Shown in pieces: positions 45,156 to 56,017 of a stretch of DNA of 64,000 bases. The position numbers and the translations under genes are program-made. The notes under the pieces were generated by a model. That model searched no databases, was not told where the DNA came from, and saw only the letters and a program-made list of their open reading frames with translations. The first letter of the stretch is position 1; each line of letters begins with the position of its first letter. The DNA is from Zygnema cylindricum (Eukaryota > Streptophyta > Zygnematophyceae > Zygnematales > Zygnemataceae), in NCBI GenBank assembly GCA_037447655.1, contig JBBHKE010002959.1, forward strand, positions 1 through 64,000, in the 5' to 3' direction.

Positions 45156-45160
45156 CCTTT

Positions 45161-46051
45161 TGAAATTCTGTGGTCTCCATTGACCCACAGAATGAGCAGC
45201 CTATGTAAAGCCTCTAGGATAATATTTGCCCCTTCTACTTTCCCGCTGAATAAGCGCCACCCAGGCACACAAATATTCTGACCACTCTCACCCTTGTGAG
45301 GACAAGACTCCCCTGAGTCAAACGAAAAAAGAATCACTGAATTTGCTCACCCGAGCAGTAAGTTATGGCTGGTCAAAGATGACCTTTATAGTTACAAGCT
45401 CTCTTAGAGAGAGAGGTACCTAAATATTACTAAGTCTCGGTCTGCCTACTCACGACTACCTACTATTAAACCCTAGTCCAATAGGAACACTATAAAGTAC
45501 AAGAAGGTACAATGGGCGATGTACTTATTGTACAACTATTGTACGACAAGGTCTACAAGGTGACACCTGTCATATCGGAAGCCATGGTTCCTCCTCCCAT
45601 CTTCTCCGGTATCAAATAATGTGGCGCCACGTGGCACCGCGTGACGCTATATCCGTATGCCGCCGAAAAGCTCACTTCGCGTGGCAGCTATAATGCCGGC
45701 CGTCCGATCAAAACATATTTTACACGGTTCAGATTCGCGTACATGCAGAAATTGCTCATTTTGGTTAGTCTGCTGTTAATTAGCTGTTTCGTTAATGTTT
45801 ATATATTTATGAAACCCGTCACGTGTATCGTTTCGTAACGCCTTAATGGTTAAGGCGTTAGGCTACAAAGAATATAGAGGTCACAGATTCAAATCTAGTA
45901 CTAGGCACTATTTTAGCCAAAATACCCTTAACTGCAAAAACTGCCACTTTCTAAATATGGCGGCAGCCATGGCGCGCCTTTGATCCTCACTCTCTTTCTT
46001 TAAAACAAAACTAAAATAGGGAAGTGAACTATTAATTACCTCTTTTCAACA
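45161..46051 (-). repeat. Copia D 3' LTR
   Basis: TGAAATTCTGTGG to TCTTTTCAACA. The antisense tRNA-like module is at 45835-45910. Confidence 0.95.
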
Positions 46052-46064
46052 CTCCCCTTAATTC
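46052..46064 (-). other. Copia D polypurine tract
   Basis: GAATTAAGGGGAG on the element strand, directly before the 3' LTR and directly after the pol stop codon. Confidence 0.85.
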
Positions 46065-49000
46065 CTAGTCACTTTTCAATTTTAATCCACAGTTTTCTCT
46101 GCAATAAATCAACTTAGGGGAAGGCACTGCTTTTGTCATCATGTCTGCAATCATTTCTCTATCAGTTTTATGAACCAGTTTAATAATTTTATTTTCTACC
46201 TTCTCTCTGACAAAGCTTAGTCTAATATCCATATGCTTAGCTTTGAAGTGATGTTTCGGATTAGCTGCAATCGAGATAGCAGCTTGATTATCACAAAAAA
46301 CATTTTGAGTTCCAGACTTCATGAACCCAAGTTCTTCAAGAAGAGATTTAACCCACATTAATTCTTTGGTGGCAGCACAGGAAGCCATGTATTCAGCCTC
46401 CATAGTGGACTGAGCAACTACTTTTTGTTGCTTGCTACTCCAACAACATGCACCGGATCCAATTTGCAACACATATCCAGTCGTACACCTCCTTAAAGGC
46501 ACATCTCCATAACTAGCATCACTCCAAGTGGTGATGTCAGTGTGCTCCCCTCCCAAATGCAACCATAATTCCCTTGTCCCCACCAGATACCTCATCACTC
46601 TTTTGGCAGCCTCCCAATCTCTCTTTCTTGGTTCATTTAGATTTCTACTAAGGACACCTACAGCTGCAGCTATATCCGGACGGGTACAGTTCATAAAATA
46701 AATTAAACTGCCTACAATCTGCCGATAAGGGATATTTTCCATAAATTTTCTTTCTATCTCGTCCATCTCATCATTAATGATGAATATTCCTCCTTCTTCA
46801 CTCCCCTCACTCACTTTCTTCAAATCCATGGGAGTAGTACATCCGTTTGCTTTCTCCATTTGAAATTTTTCTAGCATATTACCGATTGCTTCTTTTTGAG
46901 TGAGTCTTATAATTCTATTCCCTCTATCTCTCTCCATCTGAATTCCCAAAATGTACTTTGCTTCGCCTAGATCTTTCATATCAAAACTGCTTCTAAGATC
47001 CCGTTTTAGTTTGTTAATTTTATCTAAGGACTTGCTTAAGACCAACAAATCATCCACATAAATAGCAATAAATATCACTCCATTCTCATCTTCAAATAAA
47101 TATATAGAGTGATCTGAACTAATTCTGATATACCCCAAACCGGTCAGAAATTCGTCGAGCTTTATATTCCACTGTCGCGGGGCTTGCTTAAGCCCATAGA
47201 GTGATTTTATCAGTTTGCAAACTTTGTTTTCTTCCCCACTTTCCACGAATCCTTCCGGTTGCCTCATGTAAATTTCTTCTTCCAACTCTCCGTGCAAAAA
47301 AGCAGTTTTAATATCCATCTGGTGGATTTCCATATCCTCCGCTGCGGCTATACTTAAAAGGATTCTAACAGAAGGAAATCTGACTACAGGTGCAAAGGTT
47401 TCTTCGTAGTCTATCCCCTCTTTCTGTGTATAACCTTTTGCAACTAACCTAGCTTTGTACCTCTCAATGGTATTATCCGGGTTTAATTTAAGTTTAAACA
47501 CCCACTTACATCCGATCGGTTTTCGGTCCGGTGGACAATCTACCAACTCCCATGTATTGGCTTCCATAATAGAGGCCATTTCTTCATTTATAGCTCTGAT
47601 CCACCGGCTACTTTCTGGAGTGTTTATAGCCTCTAAGTATGTTTGAGGTTCATCTGGGTGAGACATCTTTGTGAGTTGGTTATTTGCTTGTCTTTCTTGA
47701 AGTCGTTTACTACTTCTTCTTCCCCCTTCAAAATCGGACGCCGGTATGGAAGGCATCCTTGGGTTTCTTTTTGGGAGATTTTCAGCTCCCCTATCTTCCA
47801 ATTCTGGTGTCTCATCAAGTTCCTCATCGGTTTCCACTTCGTATTGTGGCGTTGCCTCGGATGTTGTCCTTTCCTCCTTCTCCTTTGGTAGATCTGCAGA
47901 TTTTTCTTTTTCTCCCTCTTCCTTCTCTTCATTTTCAAAGTCAAAGTCAGAAAACTGATCCGTTTCAAATCTGATTTTGACTTCCTTATTATATTTGAAT
48001 GGATCAATGGACTTCTCTTCATTCATCACCACTATGTGTTTTACCAAAATTATATCTCTCTTTTTCAAGTCATACACTCGGTATCCTTTTGTGCTCTCAT
48101 CATATCCTACAAGATATCCTGGTTTCCCTCTTCCCTCTAACTTCCATTTAGTCTTATCGCAATCCAAACTGTAGACTTGACTTCCGAACACTCTCAAACT
48201 AGACAAATCAGGCTTTCTTCCTGTCCACCTCTCATACGGAGTTTCCTCCTTATTTGCTGAAGTTATGACTCTATTTTTGATGAAATTAGCATAGTTCATA
48301 GACTCAGCCCAAAACTGCAGCCCTATCCTCTTATCACTTAACATACTTCTGGACATATCTCCTAAAGTTCTATTCACTCTTTCTGCTACTCCATTTTGTT
48401 CCGGATTATAGGGAACAGTTTTCTCATGATGAATTCCTTCTTCTTTAAGATATTCTTCAAAATCCCTTGAGGTGTATTCTTTCCCATTATCACTTCTTAT
48501 CTCTTTTATTGAGGTTTCATGTAGCTTTTCACTCCATACTTTATACTCTTTGAAACATCTTAATACCTCTGACTTATGTCTAAGAAAGTATACCTTCGTG
48601 TATCTAGACCAATCATCTGTGATAGTTAACATCTATCTTTTCCCCCCATGTGAGGCATACCTAGCAGGTCCCCAAACATCAGTGTGAACTAGATCTAATA
48701 CTTTCTCTCTCCTAAATGTGGTTGCCTTTGGAAATGGAAGTCTATGAATCTTCCATTGGGCACATCCACTACAATCATCAAAGGTCTCATCATCTTCAAA
48801 AGTAATACCCTCCACTATTCCATTTTTCTTCATTTTCTTTAATCTATCTAGATGCACATGCCCCAACCTTTTATGCCAAAGCATCATCTCACTTGCACAC
48901 GAGTAGAGAACACTCTTTTCATTGCAAAGTACAATTCTGAACATTCCTTGACTGCCCTTCTCAGCTATGAAATAAACCTCATTATCAAAGCTTGCTGTGA

Positions 49001-50501
49001 AGATTCCTTTCCTAGTTCCTGTTTCAAACTCCTTTTCATCTAGGACAGCTGTTGAGACTAGGTTCTTGCTAAGTTGTGGAATGTAAAGAACGTCTGAGAG
49101 TGTTACAATTGAGGCCTTTCCATCAACTAGAACCTTCAAGTCAACAGTTCCAACAAGACTTGTGGTTTCTACTCTACCATCTCCGTACTCTATCTCAACT
49201 GTTGGGATCTTTCTCAGTTTAGTGAACCACCGCTTATCTTTGCACATATGCATTGAAGCCCCTGAGTCTATGATCCACCCATCCTCGGGTGGATCCCTCT
49301 TACCTCCGAAAGCACACTTTTGTCTCCGTGGAATGTCGACATGCTTTTCAGTGTTTTTCGGATTAAGGAGAAGCTCCTCAAGCACCTCTTCAGGTTCAGT
49401 TTTTTCTTCCACTTCCTCATCAAGAACTTGAGTCAGGAAAGCCTTTTTCTTTCCTCCGTCCTTTGAGGTTCCTTGACCATCTTTCAGTCGAAGATCTGCA
49501 AGTCTGACACAATCTGCCATATAGTGTCCCGGTTTCTTGCAAAAGTGACATAATCCTCCTCGAGAAGTTCCTCTCCCCTGTCTATCAAATCTGCCACCTC
49601 CTTGTCCTCTTCCACCAAAGTTTCGATAAGGATCTTTCCCTCTCTCCTCATCACGCTTCCGCCAATCAGCTCCTGCAGACAATGCTTAAACACTTGGACT
49701 CCCTCTCCTAAGCTCTATGGTGCTTTTTTTCACTAAAATCATTCCCACAGTGTCATCCCAATTCCAATTGCTATCTCCTATGTCCTGCAATCGGTTAATG
49801 ATATTCTCATACTCTTCAGGTAGTTTCATCATTAATGTGTTCACTCTTTGTCTCTCAGACCATGAGTTACCTGCACTCTCTAACTCTCCAAACAATGCTC
49901 CTAAATCATTGCAATAATTATCCATACTTCCTCCCTTATAAGTATAAGCTGCAATCTTATTTTCTGCCAACTGTTGCTGCTGCAATGATCCACTCTTATA
50001 TTTGTTAACTAGTGATATCCAAATCTGAGATGAAGATTTGACATGCATAAGAGGAATGGCAATGCCCTTTGCTACACTTTTAAGAATTAAGAGCTTAGCA
50101 ACCTTGTCTTTGTAGTTCCACTTTTCAGACTCTGATCTTTCGGTCTGAACCCTTGTCGTTGTTGCTGGTGGTGCTGCTGCCGGTATCGCCTTTGGCAATG
50201 GTGTTACTTGAGTTGCAACTCCTTCCTTTTCTCCTTCCATGACAATCTCTTCTCCTTCCTCATCTTCATCCTCGGTGATGGTGGCAGCTGTTCTACCAAC
50301 TGTAGAGGCGGAGGTGCCAGAAAAACGTGTCCCTCCAAACCCAGGTGGAGGTGGGCATCGAATTTGTCCAGACACTATGCCCCATAAATGCTTCTCAAAT
50401 AGTTCTCCCTCCATCATCATTTCCCAATAAAGAAAGTCTGATCCATCAAATATGGGCACCCTAGAGGGTGGGCCCATAACCTGAAATTCTGTGGTCTCCA
50501 T
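46065..50501 (-). pseudogene. Copia D gag-pol polyprotein with two in-frame stops
   Basis: One frame of 1478 codons from ATG 50501 (inside the LTR) to TAG 46065. TAA at 49686-49688 (codon 272) replaces a Gln conserved in A and C. TAG at 48633-48635 (codon 623) replaces a Phe. Domains: UBN2-type capsid; CCHC knuckle CHFCKKPGHYMADC (about 318-331); protease DSGAS (Asp about 412); GAG-pre-integrase WHKRLGHVHLDRL; integrase with DVW, SDNG (about 672) and E (about 708), the last two with D-35-E spacing; RT with YVDDLL; RNase H with SDAS, EAEYMA and CDNQAA. All catalytic residues are present. It may have lost activity recently or depend on readthrough. Confidence 0.9.
50469..50481 (-). other. Copia D primer-binding site (half-tRNA-Met type)
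   Basis: GGTTATGGGCCCA directly after the LTR: all 13 bases are complementary to the conserved anticodon arm of eukaryotic initiator tRNA-Met. The ATG in it is Gag codon 9. Confidence 0.85.
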
Positions 50502-50574
50502 TGACCCACAGAATGAGCAGCCTATGTAAAGCCTCTAGGATAATATTTGCCCCTTCTACTTTCCCGCTGAATAA

Positions 50575-50640
50575 GCGCCACCCAGGCACACAAATATTCT
50601 TACCACTCTCACCCTTGTGAGGACAAGACTCCCCTGAGTC
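50575..50640 (-). promoter_or_regulatory. Three-hairpin leader block of Copia D
   Basis: On the element strand: GACTC-AGGG-GAGTC (50640-50627), CTCAC-AAGG-GTGAG (50621-50608), GTGCC-TGGGT-GGCGC (50589-50575). They lie between the predicted transcription start and the Gag start codon. Equivalents with compensating changes occur in A, C and the solo LTR. Confidence 0.65.
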
Positions 50641-50704
50641 AAACGAAAAAAAGAATCACTGAATTTGCTCACCCGAGCAGTAAGTTATGGCTGGTCAAAG
50701 ATGA

Positions 50705-50712
50705 CCTTTATA
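50705..50712 (-). promoter_or_regulatory. TATA box of the D 5' LTR
   Basis: TATAAAGG on the element strand. The start site would be near 50675-50685, leaving a leader of about 175 bases before the ATG. Confidence 0.55.
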
Positions 50713-51156
50713 GTTACAAGCTCTCTTAGAGAGAGAGGTACCTAAATATTACTAAGTCTCGGTCTGCCTACTCACGACTACCTACTATTAAACCCTAGTC
50801 CAATAGGAACACTATAAAGTACAAGAAGGTACAATGGGCGATGTACTTATTGTACAATTATTGTACGACAAGGTCTACAAGGTGACACCTGTCATATTGG
50901 AAGCCATGGTTCCTCCTCCCATCTTCTCCGGTATCAAATAATGTGGCGCCACGTGGAACCGCGTGACGCTATATCCGTATGCCGCCGAAAAGCTCACTTC
51001 GCGTGGCGGCTATAATGCCGGCCGTCCGATCAAAACATATTTTACACGGTTCAGATTCGCGTACATGCAGAAATTGCTCATTTTGGTTAGTCTGCTGTTA
51101 ATTAGCTGTTTCGTTAATGTTTATATATTTATGAAACCCGTCACGTGTATCGTTTC

Positions 51157-51230
51157 GTAACGCCTTAATGGTTAAGGCGTTAGGCTACAAAGAATATAGA
51201 GGTCACAGGTTCAAATCTAGTACTAGGCAC
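51157..51230 (+). other. tRNA-like module in the D LTR, antisense to the element
   Basis: TTAATGGTTAAGGCGTTAGG resembles a D-arm/A-box and GGTTCAAATC is a canonical B-box/T-loop, at tRNA-like spacing. The anticodon and acceptor arms do not pair fully. The 3' LTR copy at 45835-45910 has GATTCAAATC. Confidence 0.5.
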
Positions 51231-51373
51231 TATTTTAGCCAAAATACCCTTAACTGCAAAAACTGCCACTTTCTAAATATGGCGGCAGCCATGGCGCGCC
51301 TTTGATCCTCACTCTCTTTCTTTAAAACAAAACTAAAATAGGGAAGTGAACTATTAATTACCTCTTTTCAACA

Positions 51374-52965
51374 CCTTTTTACATCATCTCTCTTCTCTCT
51401 TCTCTCTCTTCTCTCTCTTTTTTAAATAATCTCTTACTCGAATATTAATCCTCTAAGATTTAATCATGTAAGATACAATCCTCTTTTGCACATGTACACT
51501 GATGCACTAAGAGACAACAAGGTAAGACAAGCAGAACTTAGCGTAGCGACGAAGTCTGTCCCTAGTTGGGTGACTGTGCACACTGCAAGGACGTTTCCAC
51601 GAAGAAAGTAGCACGCGCTTTTTTCCTTCGAAACGACTAATTCCAAACGTTGACTTAAACACGTGTCGTCACACGAAAGCACCTGCACGCAAAATAAAAC
51701 ACATGCGCACGCAAACAAAAGTCACGCGAAACGAAATAGTACATTTTGTTCGTGGATAACAAAAGTACCACCGCCAAACGACGTCGTACATTTTGTATGA
51801 TGACGTGATACTTTACGTCTAACAAATAATTGTAAGTATGTCGCTTCGCGAAAAAAACCGCGAAACGACAATAACCCAACAAAATTTCTTTTTTGTTTTT
51901 GGGAATTTTGAGCCTTGAGTTGCCCAATAATCCCTGTTATTTTTTTCTTTCCCTTTCTAAGATAACTTTGTTTCTCGATTCCACATTTGCTAATTTTTTG
52001 AACTTCACAAGTTCTATATGCACAAGTCTATAAGGGTAACACGCCAATGATTCTCTTGAGGGACTCGATATGACAGTTTGTGAGCCAGTCCGGAATTTAT
52101 ACCTTTGTTGAAATTGAAACGTACCATCTGGAGCGTCCGTTTGATCCGAACTTCACATCTGCGCCTACGGTTCAGATTTTATCTAAGAGTTTGCTCGGTT
52201 GAATTTGTAGATTGGCGGTTGAAATTATGTACTACACCGTCAATCGCTATTAGAGTAAAGGAATAATTAGCGTAAAAAAAAAATAGTGTTATTAACACTA
52301 ATCGGGAATTAATTTTTTTTGAAAAAAAAATATATATATATCAATTAATCCTTACTTGTAATTTGAGTTGTCCTGAATAATAAATACCCGCCCTTTAAAT
52401 GTTTACAGTAATATGTGTATTTGTACAAAATCTGACAATTCGTACGCCGTCGCACTGTTCACACGGTCGACGGACGAACATATGAGAACATGATTTTTGT
52501 CGACTAGTTTGCATCTATTTCTTCCACTGCACATTCACATGTGTGCGCAATAATGTTAAGTGTCTTTTTATGCCTTTGTAATTCAAAAAGTACCATTTCG
52601 TACAAAAATATCATGTCCGTACGCCACAATATTTCCATCGCAGTGTACTTCCATTATTAAGGCTAATTGAAAAAAAAACCCTAATTAGAATAATGGAAAA
52701 ACTAGAATTATGGATTCTATTTCGGGTTTTATTTTTTGAAAAAGGCACCGAATTGGCGTTATATACTCTAAGAGCGATTGACGTTGTACAGTACGGTCCG
52801 TTTACAGAATGGCACGTCACTGATGCTGTCATGCTATTTAAGTACTACCGCCGTACCGCACCGACATCTTTGCGCTAGTGAAACTTAAGCGGACCGTAAG
52901 GCCAATCGGGTAGCAGCGTCAGAAATAGCAGTTTTGTCGGTCGGCATGGTCAAATTGGACAGTAA
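51374..52965. other. No recognisable gene
   Basis: A TC microsatellite at about 51386-51421 follows element D. The rest is AT-rich with scattered GTAC words. Confidence 0.4.
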
Positions 52966-53724
52966 GGGTGGAATTCCATTAGAAGAAAAGTGTGGTTCGT
53001 TACTGGATGCCGTACAGGTTCATACATATCCGTACCATGCCGTACCTTAATTTTTTTTTTGTCAGACGAAAAATCGTTACTGGAAAGCTGTCGGGAAACT
53101 ACAATGATGTAGGCGTAATTCTTGGCCGTTGGATATTCCACTTTTTCAGATCCGCGAAGCAATCGCGCACATCATCCAGTGTCACGATAGTCTCCTCGCG
53201 AGGAGAGTTGTACGATACTAGACGTGTACCATTGGTACACGTGAAAAAGAAAAAAAATATATGCTTTGAACAAGCGATCACAGGTCTACACGTCGTATAG
53301 GCCATGTGCCTACGTCGTACGGTCCATGTGCCGCCTGCCACGCTAGATGCAAGTGAGCCGAATTTTTTTTCGCACGCTCCGTTTGACATCCACCGACATT
53401 CAAAGTTTGCCGCGACCTTCAAAGTTTGACGCGTCTTTTTGCCATGCCGTTTCGAAATTTTGATTTCCGTTTTTAAAATCAAAAATCTGGCCGCAAACTT
53501 TACGTACGAATCATTAACTACCTCCGGCCGTACGGATATTTCGTTCTGACTTTCCGTTTGAAGATTTTATTTAAGATTTTTAAATCTGGACTCTAACCTG
53601 CGTGGCGCTAATCATAATTGAGGAAGGTTTGTTATTGGCCCGACAAAATGGAATAGTCTTCCAGTAAACGCTGTCAGTAGAATTTTCAGTACATTTACTG
53701 GGACGGCCTAATGGAATTCCACCC
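52966..53724. mobile_element. MITE Z1
   Basis: Perfect 17-bp terminal inverted repeats GGGTGGAATTCCATTAG flanked by TAA (52963-52965 and 53725-53727). 759 bp, no transposase. Nearly identical to Z2 in opposite orientation. A 3-bp TTA/TAA duplication points to PIF/Harbinger. Confidence 0.85.
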
Positions 53725-53727
53725 TAA

Positions 53728-54433
53728 GAGCGTTGTTCCATTAGGCGGTCTTAGTAAATGTCAAAAAATCGTCTACTGAAGCCATTGTTCCATTGTCTCA
53801 GGTCAGTAACCGACATTATTTTTGCGTGGCGAAACTTGATTGGTCCACGTAATACATGAATAGGATTTTGAAAATATTCAAAGAATCTGTGACAGCAAAT
53901 TGTGACCACCTATTCGTAACAGCGAAGGTAAAAAGTGACTCGTACGACGTATTGAATAAAACCTGTACGGGCGGACAAAACTCAAGATTTGTAAAAGCGT
54001 ACGAAAATGTTAGAATGGTTAGTGGATGGCAATAGACGCGTGAAACAATATCCACCGTCAAATATTTTCTTGCGTCTTCCGGTGGCCTCGCATCCTCCCT
54101 GGCGGAAGGTACAAGTCATACGCGACGTGTACTCACCTGGTCGCGCGGTCGTCGTGGATATTTGTTCACTTTTCCACGAGGCACGATGCTATTCGTTCAA
54201 GCGCTAAGAAATTGACCTAATCCGGGTCTCTTGTTGCGAACTGGAAGTGTCAGACGATGGCGTATCCGATTATGCATCCGATGGTCCACGTTTACGCCCA
54301 TAAACGTGGAGAATCAAATCCCTCGTTCAGCAGGCTTGTTTTTCTGACATTTTAATTTTTTTGGTACGGCACTGTACGAAAGAGTACGGCTTTCGTAAGT
54401 CAACGGCATTTTTCCCCTAATGGAACCTTACCC
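53728..54433. mobile_element. MITE Z5, diverged copy
   Basis: Begins directly after Z1's TAA. Left end GAGCGTTGTTCCATTAGGCGG and inverted right end GGGTAAGGTTCCATTAGGGG keep the TTCCATTAGG core. Internal blocks such as CCCTGGCGGAAGG match Z3 and Z4. Confidence 0.6.
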
Positions 54434-56017
54434 CAATATTGTAAATCGGAAAATGTGAAAGTGAAAGGCGAATCCACCCGCCTGCGATCTCCCACCACAC
54501 CGATGGCATGTTTATTAATTTATATGCGACAAAGGTGTTAAATACAATATTTCAATATACATTTCAATATTTATAGTTTTTATCATAGTTGTTCAAACCG
54601 CATTTTACGCACGATTCAAACGCGCGAATTATACGTAAGTTACGCATTGAACGATTTGAAAAAATAGTTAAAATCGTTAATGATTTACAGTTTTTAACTT
54701 TTTATCCAATGCTCGTGAATGTTTTTGGATTGAAAATGGTAAAATACGATGTAAGCAATGAAAAAAAATTGCACTGAACCAAAGAAAAAATACTGTAGCT
54801 GTATTGTATTACCGTGTACCCTTAAATATCGAATCGTACATACGTACAACCACTTCAGCGTACTTATAGATTATAAGGGGCAATATCCAGTGAGACTAAA
54901 AAGTTTGACTCTACTTTTTTATGCTGTTTCGTGCGTATTTTTTACGAGATTTTTCTACTATTGCTAAAAACCAAACTTACAACTATGCTATGAGTCACCT
55001 CCGAAAACAAAGGAGTGAATTTTAGCAGTCGTGTGTTTTCTAGTCGTCACGTCACACTGAAATGGTATTCGTAGAATGGTTCGTACGGACATTCCTTCCG
55101 ACAGTACAGTACCGAGGATAATCCCTCCGTACGAAAACATGAAAGTAGAAACATATGAAAACTGTGTTGCAAAAAGTGCGATGGAAAAACAGGGAAGAAA
55201 CAGGAAGATCTGAAGAGAAGTTACGGGAAAAAAAAAAAAAAAAAAAAAGAGACACGAGAACCTGAAAAAAAAAAATTGCTCCCCTTTCTTCGCACGGGCC
55301 GGTGTTGTTTTCAACTCCGCGCTAAAAAAAAAAAAATGTCGCTAGAAAAGGTCTTTCCACTAAAAGATAGAAATGTCGCACGCTATGTCACGCTTCGTAA
55401 AGTGCGTAACAATATTTTTTTAATATTTTGTAGAGAGAGGGTTGTGATTTATCTGTCCACGTGGCAACACATCTGTATGTCCGTCGATAGATTTGCAAAC
55501 CCTAAAAACCTTAAAAAACCCTAAAAACCCCTAAATGAAGTCATCACGGAAAAACGTCGGAGAGATTCTCATTTTTTTTCGCATACCAGCTGACGTAACG
55601 CGTACAGACTGCCACTTGTGACATATTCACGGGTCTTCGCCACCTGGCAATCTGTACGGTAGCGCTGACAAATTGCTGTACTGTATCTCGAGGTACGTTA
55701 ATAGCCACCTTTTGTCGCATAGTGCATAAATAAGAGTCTCCGGGTGAGGTCCGAGATAGCAGGTGGGTGGATACGGAATCCCCCTTGAAAGATATGTAAT
55801 GGGACATACGAACACTTATTTTTTAAATTATATTTATAATGTACATAACGAAAATTTACCGGCAGCCAACATAAAGGCAAAATCCGCTATACTTTTTGCA
55901 GTCAATATAACGTTTTTGTCCCTATCGCGAACAATGGCATACGATTTTGGCGCTTTAAGGACCTAATTTGGTCGTACAGATGGAGTCGTCGGTCGACCTT
56001 TGATTTTTGGGAATTTA
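54434..56017. other. Intergenic; A-tracts and telobox cluster
   Basis: No gene recognised. It contains a 20-base A tract at about 55230-55249 and AAACCCTAAA-type motifs at 55498-55535. Confidence 0.45.

Larger units (their letters stand above)
45161..51373 (-). mobile_element. Copia element D, young and nearly intact
   Basis: LTRs of 891 bp (45161-46051) and 892 bp (50482-51373) with TG...CA-type ends differ at about seven positions (under 1 percent). A perfect 5-bp target duplication CCTTT lies at 45156-45160 and 51374-51378. The primer site, one gag-pol frame, and polypurine tract are in place on the minus strand. Two in-frame stops are the only visible defects. It is the best reference for the other Copia copies in the window. 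Confidence 0.95.
50482..51373 (-). repeat. Copia D 5' LTR
   Basis: Element-strand order: antisense tRNA-like module (51157-51230), CACGTG and GTAC motifs, TATA box (50705-50712), hairpins (50575-50640), Gag ATG (50501), end. Confidence 0.95.

Noticed and set aside
46065-50501. Non-standard genetic code (TAA/TAG read as Gln) as explanation for the stops in D
   Set aside because: Only one of the two stops replaces Gln. In A and C stops replace Trp, Arg, Ser and Gln, and the candidate host exons end in ordinary TAA. Nonsense decay is simpler.
51464-51927. Overlapping minus-strand frames after element D
   Set aside because: They use unsupported starts, overlap each other in different frames and resemble no family.
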